Assembly (NCBI RefSeq): GCF_040610475.1
Contig: NZ_JBEXMJ010000005.1
Span: forward strand, 71,631-135,630
DNA length: 64,000 nt
Reading direction: 5' to 3'
DNA from: Actinopolymorpha sp. NPDC004070
GTDB lineage: Bacteria > Actinomycetota > Actinomycetes > Propionibacteriales > Actinopolymorphaceae
Below the pieces are notes generated by a model. The model worked only from the letters and a program-made list of their open reading frames with translations. It was not told the DNA's origin and made no database searches. The position numbers and the translations under genes are program-made. Position 1 is the first letter of the stretch. Every line of letters begins with the position of its first letter. Positions 8,112-18,500 of this stretch are shown here, piece by piece.

Positions 8112-8776
8112 AGCAGTCCTCTCTCGATGATCGTGCGAACCTCGGGGGTGTCGAGGTCGTCAAGCTTGTGACCGACCGTACAGACGAAGACCCGGCCCGA
8201 ACCCCAGGGCTTGGTCCACACGGCCGGCATGGTCGCGCCGTCGATCCAGGGGTAGTCCGGATGCGCGGCGAAGGTCGTGGACGCGAGCACGTCGATGCTC
8301 GGGTCGGCGTGGACGTAGTACTGCTCGGTGTGCAGGGCGAACCGGTCGACACCGGCGACGATCGGGTGGTCGGCGCGCTCGGGAAGCACCTGGACCTCGT
8401 AGTCGACGAAGCCGCCCGGGTGGCAGATGAACTGCCCGCCCACCATGAAGTTGTACTCGAGGTCGGCGCGGAAGGCGTCGGCGATGCCACCGTGCCAACC
8501 GGCGAGGCCGGTACCAGCCCGTACGGCCGTGTCCAGTCCCTTGCTCTGCTCGGGGGTGATCTGGCCCATCGTCCAGCACTGCACGATCAGGTCGGTCGAG
8601 GCGAGCAGGTCGGCGTCGAGGTAGGAGTCCAGGGTGTCGGAGACCTCCACGGTGTACCCGCTGTCACGTAGGAACGGGACGAAGCGATCGGTTGCCTCCA
8701 CGGGCACGTGGCCGTCCCAGCCTCCCCGCACGACCAGTGCTCGGCGCGATCCGGCGGGACCCGGCGATGTTGTCAC
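8096..8776 (-). CDS. ThuA-like (trehalose utilisation) domain protein
   Basis: This 226-aa protein has the glutamine-amidotransferase-like ThuA fold. RALVVRGGWDGH marks the first strand and GLAGWHGG the nucleophile-elbow position, and it ends with KPWGSGRVFVCTVGH. GTG 8776 is chosen because AGGAGGAG lies about 9 nt upstream; an earlier start would need coding across a hairpin. It is first in a two-gene operon with the Gfo/Idh gene and should act on the same keto-sugar pathway in the cytoplasm. The substrate is unknown. Confidence 0.85.
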   Translation of the reverse strand: MTTSPGPAGSRRALVVRGGWDGHVPVEATDRFVPFLRDSGYTVEVSDTLDSYLDADLLASTDLIVQCWTMGQITPEQSKGLDTAVRAGTGLAGWHGGIADAFRADLEYNFMVGGQFICHPGGFVDYEVQVLPERADHPIVAGVDRFALHTEQYYVHADPSIDVLASTTFAAHPDYPWIDGATMPAVWTKPWGSGRVFVCTVGHKLDDLDTPEVRTIIERGLLWASR

Positions 8777-8796
8777 GGGCGTCAGCTCCTCCTGTG

Positions 8797-8819
8797 CGAG
8801 CCCAAAAAGCGAGGGCTCG
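8797..8819 (-). promoter_or_regulatory. Hairpin in the thuA leader
   Basis: CGAGCCC and GGGCTCG enclose a 9-nt loop that reads TCGCTTTTT on the minus strand. The hairpin ends a few bases before the AGGAGGAG ribosome site. It could be an operator or could affect ribosome access. The rest of the 411-bp divergent gap to 9187 shows no gene. Confidence 0.35.
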
Positions 8820-9187
8820 ACGGTATGGCGCGCGGTAACGCAGGGCAACGCCGACCCCCTGCACGTTCACCATGTGAGAACCCCGCCCGCCCGAGGTGTC
8901 CGGAGCTCGCCAGCGGCGGGTCCCGTTGTGCAGGTGGCGGTCCGCGCCCGGTGACGCTCCGCGCGGTGTCTCGTGGCTGAAATGTGCCAGCGTTCCGCCG
9001 CACGGTTTACGACAGCGGGTGAGCGCGGCCATACTCCCCGTTGGCCGGGCCGCCGGCCGGTCTGGTGTGGTCGCGGGCACGGCCCGGACCGGGCAGCTTC
9101 GATCCGGGCTGCTCCGGCCCCGGTTGCTCGGCCGGTCTTGCCACGGCACGGTTCCCCGGCGGGACGACGACGTCTCCGGGAGCCTCC

Positions 9188-12100
9188 ATGCGTACTCGCG
9201 TGTCCGCCGCCCTGGTGGCGGCGTGTGCAGTTCTCGCCGCCCTGCTCTCCCCCTCCGCCCTGTTCTCCCCCGCCGTCGCCGGCGCGGCGCCGCCGGGCTC
9301 CGGCGGCCGCGACCCGGCCGGAGCGGGTGCCGGCCCGCGGCACCCGTCGGCGGCGGTCACCCTGGTCACCGGTGACGTCGTACGCCTGGACACCTCCGGT
9401 GGGCAGCACATCGCGACGCTCCTGCGGCCGGCCGCGACCGGTGCGGGTTACCACTCCTACATCGACCCCGCCGGTGACGCACACTTCGTGCCCGAGGCCG
9501 CCCAGCGGCTGGTCGGCGCCGGGCGGCTGGACCCGGCGTTGTTCAACGTCTCCGCTCTGGTCCGCCAGGGCTACGACGACGCGCACACGTCCGCGCTGCC
9601 GCTGATCCTCGCCTATCCCACCGCGAGCGTCTCGTCGCGCGCGGCGGCGCCGCCGGCGGCCCGGCTCACCGCCCGGCTGGGTGCGGCCCACGCCGGTGCG
9701 GTGTCCGTACGCAAGCAGGACGCCGCGCGCTTCTGGTCCGGACTCACCGGTGCGCCCGCGAACACCCGGCATCCGCTGACCGCCACCGCCCTGACCGGAG
9801 GCGTCCGCCGGGTGTGGCTGGACGCGAGAGTGCGGGCGAGCCTGGACCAGAGCGTGCCGCAGATCGGTGCACCGGCCGCCTGGCAACGCGGGCTTGACGG
9901 GTCGGGAGTGAAGGTGGCGGTGCTCGACACCGGCATCGACGCCACGCATCCGGACTTCGCCGGCCGGATCGATTCGACCCGCGACTTCACCGGCAAGGGC
10001 AACGTCGTCGACGGCGCCGGGCACGGCACGCACGTCGCGTCCACCGTGCTCGGCTCCGGTGCCGCCTCCGACGGCCGCTACCGCGGCGTCGCGCCGGGTG
10101 CGCACCTGATGGTGGGCAAGGTGCTCGGCGACGACGGTTCCGGCTCGATGTCGCAGGTGATCGAGGGCATGCAGTGGGCGGCGAGCGAGGGTGCCGACGT
10201 GGTGAACCTCAGCCTGGGTGGCGATCCGTCCCGCGGTGACGATCCGGTGAGCCAGGCGCTGGACGAACTCTCCGGCCGGTACGGCACGTTGTTCGTGGTC
10301 GCGGCCGGCAATTTCAACCCGTACGGCCAGGACAGCAGGTTCGTGACCTCGCCCGGTGCGGCCGACGACGCGCTCACCGTGGGTGCGGTCTCCAAGCAGG
10401 ACCGGATGTACACCGGGTCGCGCCGGGGGCGGCTCGGCGACACCGCAGTCAAGCCGGAGGTGGTCGCGCCCGGCGTGAGCATCACCGCCGCGCAGGCCGC
10501 GGGTACCGGTGACGGCGGCCCGTACACCACGATGACCGGCCTCGATGGCCACGCCACACGTCGCCGGCGCGGCCGCCCTGCTGTTGCAGGAGCACCCGAA
10601 GTGGACCGTGGCCGACGTCAAGGCAGCATTGACATCGACCACCGTGCGGATCAACGGCGCGTCCGTCGTCGACCAGGGCGCCGGCCGGATCGACGTCGAT
10701 CGTGCCACCCGCCAGCAGGTCCGGGTCGACCAGGGCACCCTCGACGCGGGCTACTTCGCCCGGCCGTACGACGAGTCGGCGATGGTCGTCAAGAAGACCT
10801 TGACATATCACAACGACGGCAGGACCCCCGTCACCATGAGTCTGTCGGCCACGCTTGCCGACAAGGACGGTCAGGCCGCCGACGCCTCCGGCCTCACCGT
10901 CTCGCCGACGCGACTGACACTGCCGGCCGGCGGGACTGGACAGGCCACCGCGACCGTGGACGCCCGCGCGCTCGCGCCGAGCACCTACACCGGTGGCGTC
11001 GTGGCCACCTCCGAGGCGAACCCCGACGGCGCCGACAGCGCCGACGGCGCGGAGGTGGCGATTCGTACCACCGTCGGCTTCTACAAGCAGGACGACACGG
11101 CGGACATCTCGGTGAAGGCGCTCGACCGGCACGGGCGCCCGGCGACCGCCACTCTGCGGCTTGCGCCGTACAAGAAGGCGGATTTCGACGGGCGGTACTA
11201 CCCCGACTACTTCTACCTCACCCCCGGCGAGACCGAGCAGCTTCGCCGGGTGCCCGAGGGTGACTACACCCTGTGGGCGAACATCCTCACCTTCGACGAG
11301 TCCGGGCGGTACGTCGAGGAGAAGAGCGTCGTCTCCATCCCGCGCGTGCACGCGTACGCGCCGAACTTCTCCGTCGTCCTGGACGCACGCAAGGCCGAGC
11401 CGGTACGGCTGACCACGCCGCGGGCCTCGACCATCCGGTCGCTGGCGTTGTCGTGGTGGCGTGGCACGCCCGGAACGCCGTACCGAAGCTTCGACTCCCT
11501 TGGGGTCATGGTCAGCGACGGATCGCCTGAGAAGGTGTCGGTGGCCGGCACGGACCGGGTGGACGACGCGCCGTTCGTGGTGACCACCGGGTTCGACGCC
11601 GGTCTGCCCGAGCTCACCGGGCAGATCGTCGGTGGCGCGCGCCCGCCGGGCAACGGCATCCTGCATCCGGTCTGGGAGGGCGGCCCGCCGATCGACGGCA
11701 CGGTCGTGATGGCCGCCACCGACGCCGGGACCGCGAGCCCGGACGATCTGGCCGGGGCCGACCTGCGCGGCAAGCTCGCGGTGGTCCGGGAGAGCGCCGA
11801 CCTGACCTACGCCGGCCAGGTGTCCGCGGTGGTGGCGAAGGGTGCTCGCGCGGTGCTGCTCACCTCGGCCGAGCCCGGCGTCTTCTGGCCGTCCGCCGGC
11901 GGGCCGGTGCCGGTGCTGGCGGCACCGAAGTCCGACGGTGACGCGCTGGTCGCGGTGCTGCGCCGGGGCCCCGCGTCGGTGAGGTTCGTGGGCCGGCCGG
12001 TCGCGCCGTACGCCTACGACGTCGCCTTCGTGGAGCAGGGGCAGGTCCCGCACCAACTCGCCTACACCGTCCGGCCGGACGACGTGGCGCAGGTCGACCT

Positions 12101-13094
12101 GCGCCTCGCCACCACCGGGACCGGCGAACGCGGCTGGCGCCTGCACAACTTCGTCGCCGCGCCCTGTGGGTGTGGGTCGACCCTGGTGGCCGACTACCTG
12201 CCCACGCTCGGCCACACGAGGACCGAGTACGTCACCGCGCGCCCGGACGTGGGCGTCCAGCCCAGTTGGCAGTATCTCTACGACAACCCCGGCGACGTGA
12301 TGTACGCCCGCGAGCAGCCGGCGTACCGGGCCGGGCAGCGCACCGGCGAGGACTGGCTGGTCGCGCCGTTCTCTCCCGGCCCTGCCAACTCCGAGTTGAC
12401 ACTGAGTGGCGCGCGGCGGGCGAGCACACGGTTCGGCGACACGCTGCACTACGACATCGCGCCCTGGACCGACTCGGCCGGGCACTGGACACCGTCGCTC
12501 GGGCCGGCGACCTCCCAGGCCCGGCTCTACCGGGACGGGACGCTGATCGCTGCCAGCGACTACAGGCTGACCGGGTCGGCGCAGGTGCCGGCCGCCGAGT
12601 CGGTCTACCGGCTGGAGACCGAGGTCGAGCCCGACGGGGCGTTCTTCGGACTGTCCACCCAGGCCCGTTCGACGTGGACGTTCCGCTCCGCCGGCGACGG
12701 CGGGACGTACACCCTGCCGCTGGTCGACGTCGACTACACCGGGGTCGTGGACCCGGGCAGCGGCCGGTCGGCACTGGACCTCACCAACACCGCGGCCGAC
12801 GACCGCGACGTCTCCCTGCGGCTCCGGGTGGGCCACCAGCTCGGATCGGTGGCCTCCGCGGTGCGGTCGGTCGCGGTCTGGGTGTCCTTCGACGAGGGCA
12901 CGACCTGGCGGCGGGCGACCGTGCGGTCCGCACCGGAGACCGGCCTCGGCGAGGCCGCCGCCTTCACCGCGACCTACCACCACCCCCGGGTGCGGGCTTC
13001 GGGTTCGGTGTCGTTGCGGGTCACCGCCGACGACGGGGCGGGCGGCACCCTGGACCAGACGCTGGTCCGGGCCTACCACCTGACCCACCGCTGA
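9188..13094 (+). pseudogene. Secreted subtilisin-like (S8) protease, frameshifted at the active serine
   Basis: The original protein would be about 1,302 aa. A signal peptide (MRTRVSAALVAACAVLAAL) is followed by a propeptide and an S8 domain with Asp247 (VLDTGID), His279 (GHGTHV) and Asn375 (AAGN). The conserved MTGTSMATPH appears in the DNA as ATGACCGGC then CTCGATGGCC. Relative to the family two bases are missing after 10540, so the frame is lost exactly before the catalytic Ser codon (10542-10544). The downstream frame stays open to 13094 and carries a PA-like domain (about 11695-11990) and long beta-rich regions typical of large actinobacterial exoproteases. GGGAG lies 5 nt before ATG 9188. 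Either a recent mutation or a sequencing or assembly error fits, because both halves retain normal coding character. Confidence 0.85.
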
Positions 13095-13165
13095 GCGCCG
13101 GGCGGGCGGAGGTATGGACGGAGGTGCGGGCGCAGGCATCGGAGGAGGCAGCCTAAGGTGAGCGG

Positions 13166-14014
13166 ATGCCCCCTCCCGCATTCGAGGTCGTCTGCGAGGT
13201 CGAGCCGCCCGCCCGGCCCGACCTCGCCCATGTCCGCCGCCAGATCGAGGTGCTGGGCCCGGTCGCGGATGCCTTCCTGGCACCCGACAACCACCTCGGC
13301 CGGGCGACGATTTCCAGCGTCGCCGTCGCGCACGAGATCCAGCGCGCCGGCGGCCGCGGGCTGGCCTGCCTGAACGCCCGCGACCGCAACCTGCTCGGCC
13401 TGCGCCGCGACCTGCTCACCGCGGCGGCGTACGGCGTCGAGCGGTTCGTGTTCGTGTACGGCGACAAACCCGCCTCCGGCAACCGGACCGGCGACCTGAC
13501 GGTGCGCGCCATGCTGGAGGAGGTGCGGAGGTTCGCCGAGGAGCCGGAGCTACGAGGCGGAGGATTCCGCGCGGGCGTCGCCGCCGGGCCCGGCCCGCTG
13601 CGGGCGTGGAAGCGGGCGGCTGACTTCGTGTTCGCGCAGGTGGGCTTCGACGTGGCCGCGCAGGTGCGCTGGCGGGAGACGCACGGGCCGGACTGCCCGG
13701 TGTACGCCGGCGTGCTGGTGCTGTCCAGCGAGGCGATGGCCCGCCGGCTCGCGGCCAGCATCCCCGACCTTGACGTCCCCGAGGAGCTGATCCGCCGGGT
13801 CGGGCAGGACCGGCAGGCCGGTGTCGAGGCGGCGTGCGAGCAGGTGGAACGAATCCGGGACAGCGGCGCCTACGACGGCGTTCACCTCGTCACCGGCGTG
13901 CGCTTCCGCCCGATGGCCGAGGCACTCACCCGGCGCGGGTTCGCACTCACGGCCGGACGGACGCCGGCCCCTCCGGCAGGCAGCGCTCCCGGGCCCGGTC
14001 CAGCAGCACGGTGA
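13166..14014 (+). CDS. Methylenetetrahydrofolate reductase-like protein
   Basis: The 282-aa TIM-barrel protein belongs to the MTHFR family. It has the CLNARDRNLLGLRRDLL segment (family consensus with Asp-Arg-Asn binding the cofactor), then RFVFVYGDKP and a C-terminal VHLVTGVRFRP. It lacks a partner methionine synthase here, and the barrel is slightly shorter than classical MetF, so a related C1 or degradative role is possible. TAAGGT (13154-13159) ends 6 nt before the ATG, so the mRNA is probably leaderless. The Pro/Ala-rich tail overlaps the next, convergent gene by 68 bp. Confidence 0.7.
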   Translation: MPPPAFEVVCEVEPPARPDLAHVRRQIEVLGPVADAFLAPDNHLGRATISSVAVAHEIQRAGGRGLACLNARDRNLLGLRRDLLTAAAYGVERFVFVYGDKPASGNRTGDLTVRAMLEEVRRFAEEPELRGGGFRAGVAAGPGPLRAWKRAADFVFAQVGFDVAAQVRWRETHGPDCPVYAGVLVLSSEAMARRLAASIPDLDVPEELIRRVGQDRQAGVEAACEQVERIRDSGAYDGVHLVTGVRFRPMAEALTRRGFALTAGRTPAPPAGSAPGPGPAAR

Positions 14015-14738
14015 GCCCCGACCAGTCGGGCACGTAGTCGGGCCACACCCGCGCGGCGAGGTCGTCGAAGAGTCCCGCCGAGGCGTCCACCAGGTCCAGC
14101 ACGCTGTCGCGCCCGGAGTCCTGCTCGGGCATCAGGTCGAGCACGTGGTCCCAGACGTCGTTGCCCGCGCCGCCGAACCGGTGGTGTGCGGTGCTCTCCG
14201 CCCGATCGCGCAGGAGCATGGCGAGCACCAGGCACAGCCGCGGCAGCTCCAGTGCGAGGTGGCCGCCGATCAGCAGATCGTCACGGGCGTCCTTGACCAC
14301 GGCGAGCGCGGCCGTGAACCGGAACTGGTGCACCAGGGCGGGCAGCTCCGCCTCGTCCGGCCCGGAATCCGCGTGGGCCGCGCGATCCGCGTCGCTCAGG
14401 GTCAGGTCGATCCGCCGCCGGTCGGCCGGAAGCACCTCCGGGTCGTCGACGGCACTGAGGTCGATCCGCCGCCCGTCGCGGAACACCACCCGCACCAGCG
14501 CGCCGCCGTCCCGGTCGGCGCACTGGAAGGTCCAGATCGGGCCGAGGAACGCCAGCCAGTCAGGCGCCGCGATCTTGTGCGGGTCCTCCCCCGACACCAC
14601 CAGGCCGACGTCGAGGTCGCTCCACTCGTCGAGTTCGCCACCGGCCCCGGAGCCGTACACCCAGGCCTGGGTGATCCTGCGGTCGGCCGCTGCCGCCGCG
14701 GCGATGTGGTTCAGCGCGTCCGAATGCCAGCTGCGCAT
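13947..14738 (-). CDS. Aminoglycoside 6-adenylyltransferase-like nucleotidyltransferase
   Basis: The 263-aa protein resembles streptomycin 6-adenylyltransferases. Residues about 25-45 contain the nucleotidyltransferase signature YGSGAGGELDEWSDLDVGLV, in which GS and D-x-D bind the nucleotide and metal. It is followed by WLAFLG and RRIDLSAVD and a helical C-terminal half. ATG 14738 is chosen for AAAGGAG 8 nt upstream. Chromosomal homologues often have no proven resistance role, so antibiotic modification is only one possibility. The 3' end overlaps the convergent reductase-like gene by 68 bp. Confidence 0.75.
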   Translation of the reverse strand: MRSWHSDALNHIAAAAAADRRITQAWVYGSGAGGELDEWSDLDVGLVVSGEDPHKIAAPDWLAFLGPIWTFQCADRDGGALVRVVFRDGRRIDLSAVDDPEVLPADRRRIDLTLSDADRAAHADSGPDEAELPALVHQFRFTAALAVVKDARDDLLIGGHLALELPRLCLVLAMLLRDRAESTAHHRFGGAGNDVWDHVLDLMPEQDSGRDSVLDLVDASAGLFDDLAARVWPDYVPDWSGLTVLLDRARERCLPEGPASVRP

Positions 14739-14752
14739 GCGCGCGTCTCCTT

Positions 14753-14790
14753 TGTCGTCGTACCTCTGCCGTGTCGTCATACCTCTGCCC
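14753..14790 (-). repeat. 19-bp tandem direct repeat upstream of the nucleotidyltransferase
   Basis: Two head-to-tail copies of TGTCGTCGTACCTCTGCCG differ at two positions and lie 15-52 bp before the start codon of the minus-strand gene. The position suits promoter or operator function. The remaining gap to 15000 shows nothing clear. Confidence 0.55.
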
Positions 14791-15000
14791 GCCCAGGGCA
14801 TGTCCAGGACACCTGTCGCGTGGGCGTCGCCGCGATGTCCTGGCGTGTCGACGTCTTCGCGTTGCGTTACGACGCACCGTCACCACGGGTCGGTTCCCGA
14901 TCCTGCCCCTGCACGTTTCCGCACTTTCGGACCCGGCCCGACGCGTCCCGGTGCCCGTAACTTGCGGAAACCTTCCCTGCTCTTGGACTAAATCACAGGC

Positions 15001-15050
15001 CGCTCTCAGGTTGAACGGCGAAGCTCCGGGCGTAGCCGACCGCCTGAGAT
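15001..15050 (+). promoter_or_regulatory. Candidate regulatory repeats before the orphan OmpR-type domain
   Basis: CTCTCAGG (15003-15010) and CCTGAGAT (15043-15050) form an imperfect inverted pair, and a further CTGAGG follows. This is about 20-70 bp upstream of the OmpR-type DNA-binding gene and could be bound by it or a relative. Confidence 0.3.
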
Positions 15051-15071
15051 TCCGACCCCTGAGGACCGCCG

Positions 15072-15383
15072 GTGTTGACCTACTGTGACCTGGAACTCGA
15101 CGAGCACGCCCACGAGGTTCGCCGCAGCGGCGTCAGCGTCAGGCTCTCCCCCACCGAGTTCAACCTGCTCCGCTACCTGCTGATCAACGCGGAGAAGGTG
15201 GTGAGCAAGACCCAGATCCTGGACCGGGTGTGGGACTACCAGGCGGGCGGTGACAGCCGCATCGTCGAGTCCTACATCAGCTACCTCCGTCGCAAGATCG
15301 ACAAGCAGGACCCGCCGCTGATCCACACCGTGCGCGGCGTGGGCTACACGCTGCGGCGGCCCCGCGGCGCGGCCGTCCGCTGA
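15072..15383 (+). CDS. Orphan OmpR/PhoB-type winged-helix domain, receiver domain missing
   Basis: The 103-aa protein is one complete OmpR-type effector domain: LTYCDLELDEHAHEV, then LSPTEFNLLRYLL, the recognition region SRIVESYISYLRRKID and the wing HTVRGVGYTLR. The usual about 120-residue phospho-receiver is absent, and no frame upstream encodes one. The GTG start matches the point where the interdomain linker would normally be, so this looks like a truncated response regulator or a stand-alone DNA-binding domain. No sensor kinase is adjacent. An 11-bp tandem repeat spans its stop codon. Confidence 0.7.
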   Translation: MLTYCDLELDEHAHEVRRSGVSVRLSPTEFNLLRYLLINAEKVVSKTQILDRVWDYQAGGDSRIVESYISYLRRKIDKQDPPLIHTVRGVGYTLRRPRGAAVR

Positions 15384-15411
15384 CCTCGTGCTGACCGTGT
15401 GCTGACCGGGG
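15379..15411 (+). repeat. 11-bp tandem repeat spanning a stop codon
   Basis: GCTGACC recurs at 15379, 15390 and 15401 with exact 11-bp period. The first copy holds the TGA stop (15381-15383) and the next two put TGA in the two other frames. Confidence 0.6.
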
Positions 15412-15470
15412 TGGGCGCCCAGCCGTCTGGGAAGCGTGGGCGCCCCTCCGGCCGGCACACGGTCCGCCGT

Positions 15471-15513
15471 TCCTGGTCCGGCCGATCCTGGTCCGGCCGA
15501 TCCTCGTGGCCGA
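15471..15513. repeat. 15-bp tandem repeat near the rhamnosidase 3' end
   Basis: TCCTGGTCCGGCCGA occurs twice head to tail, with a degenerate third copy ending 7 bp from the rhamnosidase stop. It fills most of the short convergent gap. Confidence 0.65.
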
Positions 15514-15519
15514 CCTGCG

Positions 15520-18500
15520 TCAGGCCGTGGCCGGCACCTGGAAGGTGTACGTGCCCGAGCCCACCCGGACCAGGGTCTCCTCCCCGTCGGTGCTCGGCTC
15601 CACCGCCAGGCCGTGCGCCGCGGCGAGCGGCTCGCCGCCCTCGGTCACCCCTGACACGTCCGCCGTCGGCAGCCAGACCTCGCCGGTGACGTTCGGGGGC
15701 AGCGTGACCTCCAGGGCGAACGCTCCCTCGGGTGTCTGCCGCCAGCACGTCGACACCTTTCCGTACGGCGTCCGCAGGGACGCCCGCGCCCAGCTGACGT
15801 CGCCGCCGGCGCGCGGGCGGACCACCACCTTCCGGTAGCCCGGCTCTCCGGGCGCGATCCCGCCGAGCGTCTGGTAGATCCACTCCCCTACCGCGCCGTA
15901 GGCGTAGTGGTTGAACGAGGTCATGCTCGGGTCCTGGAAGCCGCGCGAGTCGCTCCAGGAGTCCCAGCGTTCCCACATCGTGGTGGCGTCGCCGTGCACG
16001 ACGGGGTAGAGCCAGGACGGGAAGGTGTCCTGCGTGAGCAGCCGGAACGCGACGTCCTCGAAACCGAACCGGCACAGCACCTGGAGCAGGTAGGGCGTAC
16101 CCAGGAATCCGGTGGCGAGGTGCCAGTTGCGGGAGGCGATCTCCTCCACCAGGTGCCGCGCGGCGAGCGGCTCCTCGGCGGGTTCGAGCAGCCCGAAGTG
16201 CAACGCCAGCACGTACGACGTCTGGGTGCCGGACTGCACGCGTCCGCCGCCGCGCACGTAGCGGGCCCGGAACGCCGCCCGCACCTGCTCGTACAGCTTC
16301 TCCCACCGGGCCGCCTCCTCGGTCCGGTCGAGCTCGGCGGCCAGCCGGGCCGCGATCCGGGCGGCGTAGGCGAAGAACGCCGTGGCCACCAGGTCGGCCG
16401 GGGTCGGCATCGGCGCCAGCCAGTCGGCGAACCCCTCGGCCGGCCGCACGAAGTCCGCGCTGTGGGTCTCGAGGTAGTCCAGCCAGGAGCCGACCGCGGC
16501 GAGGTTCTCCGCGACCACCCGGCGGTCGCCGTACGCCCGCAGCATCTCCCACGGGACGATCTCGACGGCGTCACCCCATCCGGCGGCACCCGCGGCCGCG
16601 CGACCGTCACCGCCCATCACGAACGACTGCGGTGTCAGCACGTCCGGGGCGACGTGGGGTACGCCGCCGTCGGGCTGCTGGCCGTCGCGCAGGTCGCGCA
16701 TCCATTTGCGCAGGAACGAACGGACGTCGTAGTTGTACGCCGCGGTGGACGCGAAGACCTGCGCGTCGCCGGTCCAGCCGAGCCGCTCGTCGCGCTGCGG
16801 GCAGTCGGTCGGAACGCTGAGGAAGTTGCCGCGCTGACCCCAGACGATGTTGTGCTGCAGCTGGTTGAGCCGCGGGTCGGAGCACTCGAAGGCGCCGATC
16901 TGTTCCATGTCGGCGTAGACGACCAGGGCCTGCACGTCGGCCGGGTCCAGATCGCCTTGCAGGCCGACGATCTCGGCGTACCGGAACCCGTGCACGGTGA
17001 ACCTGGGCTCGAACACCTCACCGCCAGGATCGCCGCGCAGGATGTATTCGTCGGTGGCCCGGGCGTCGCGCAGTGCCTCGACGTAGAGCTCGCCGCGGTG
17101 GTCGAGCACCTCCGCGTGCCGCAGCAGCAGCCTGGTGCCTGCCTGTCCGCGTACGCGCAACCGCACCCAGCCGACGAGGTTCTGGCCGAAGTCGACCAGG
17201 TGCACACCGGGCCGGGGCGCGGTGACAGTGACCGCGGGCAAGGTCTCCTTGACACGGATCGGCGGGGCGACCTGCGCCTCCAGCGGACCGTGCGTGGGCG
17301 AGCCGGTGACCGCGGACCGCCAGTCCGAGTCGTCGAAGCCGGGCAGGTCCCAGCCCCTCGGCTCCAGCCGGGCGTCGACGACCTCGCCGTTCTGCAGGTC
17401 GGCGTACCGCGTCGCACCCTCGCCCACCCGCCAGGTCTCGTCGGTGGCCACGACAGTGCGGGTGCCGTCGGTGTGCTCGACCTCCAACCGGGCGCGGAAC
17501 ATCCGGTGCCGGCCGTACTGGAAAGGACCGAACCAGCAGACGTTGCCGGTGTACCACCCGTCGGCGAGCACGCCGGCGAGGACGTTGTCGCCGGACCGCA
17601 CGAGGTCGGTCACGTCGTAGGTCTGGTACGGCACGCGGCGGGCGTAGTCGGTCCAACCGGGCGCGAACCGGTGGTCGCCGACACGCTCGCCGTTCAACCG
17701 GGCTTCGTAGATGCCGAGCGCGGTGGCGTAAAGCCGTGCGCGGCGGACCGGCGCGCCGGTCCGGAACTCCTTGCGCAGATAGGGAGTGGGCCGGTAGCTC
17801 AGCGGTGAACGCCCGTGCGGTGCGACGCCGTGCAGACCGAACGCCTGGGCGAGACGCCAGCCGGAGTCGTCGTGGTCGGTCCTCTCCCAGCCGTCGTCGG
17901 CGGTGGATGAGCACCGCCAGCTGTCGTCGCTGGTCACCACGACGCTGTTCGCACCGCACTCGACGTGCAGGTGCACCACCAGACCCGACGTCGCGTCGGT
18001 GCCGGCATCGGACTTCCTCTCGACCGGGTTGCCGTCGACCGCGACCGCGAGCACGTTCGTGCCCGTACACACGACGTCGGCGTGGACCGGGCTGCCGTCC
18101 GCGGCCACCTCGTGTCCGTTGCAGTAGACCCGGATCCGCGCGTCGTCCGCGTCGGCCAGAACTCGCACCCGCTCGACAGCCGAATCTGCAGGGACCTCGA
18201 ACCGCGTCCGGAAGTAGGCGGTGCGCGCGGCCGAGGCGAGGTCGCCGGGCAACCACACCCGCTCGATCCGCTGCCGCGGCCGCCCGGCGTAGTCCAGTGA
18301 CACCGCGCCGGCCAGGTCGTCCTCGCCGGGCGCGCCGATCCACTGCGTGCCGATGCCGTCGGCCTGCCAGTCGGACTCGGCCAGCAGGCCCATCTCGAAC
18401 TCCGCCGGCTCACTCCACCCCGAGTCGCGTCCGGCCTCGTCGGTCACCCGCACCGCCCAGGCGTAGCGCTCGCGGGCGGCCAGTTTCGGACCGGCGTACT

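Noticed and set aside
10482..13283. A 933-codon open frame antisense to the subtilase
   Set aside because: It has no recognisable domain and lies opposite a well-defined protease sequence.
13947..14738. Calling the ANT(6)-like protein a resistance gene
   Set aside because: The fold is clear but chromosomal homologues often lack proven resistance; there is no mobile context.
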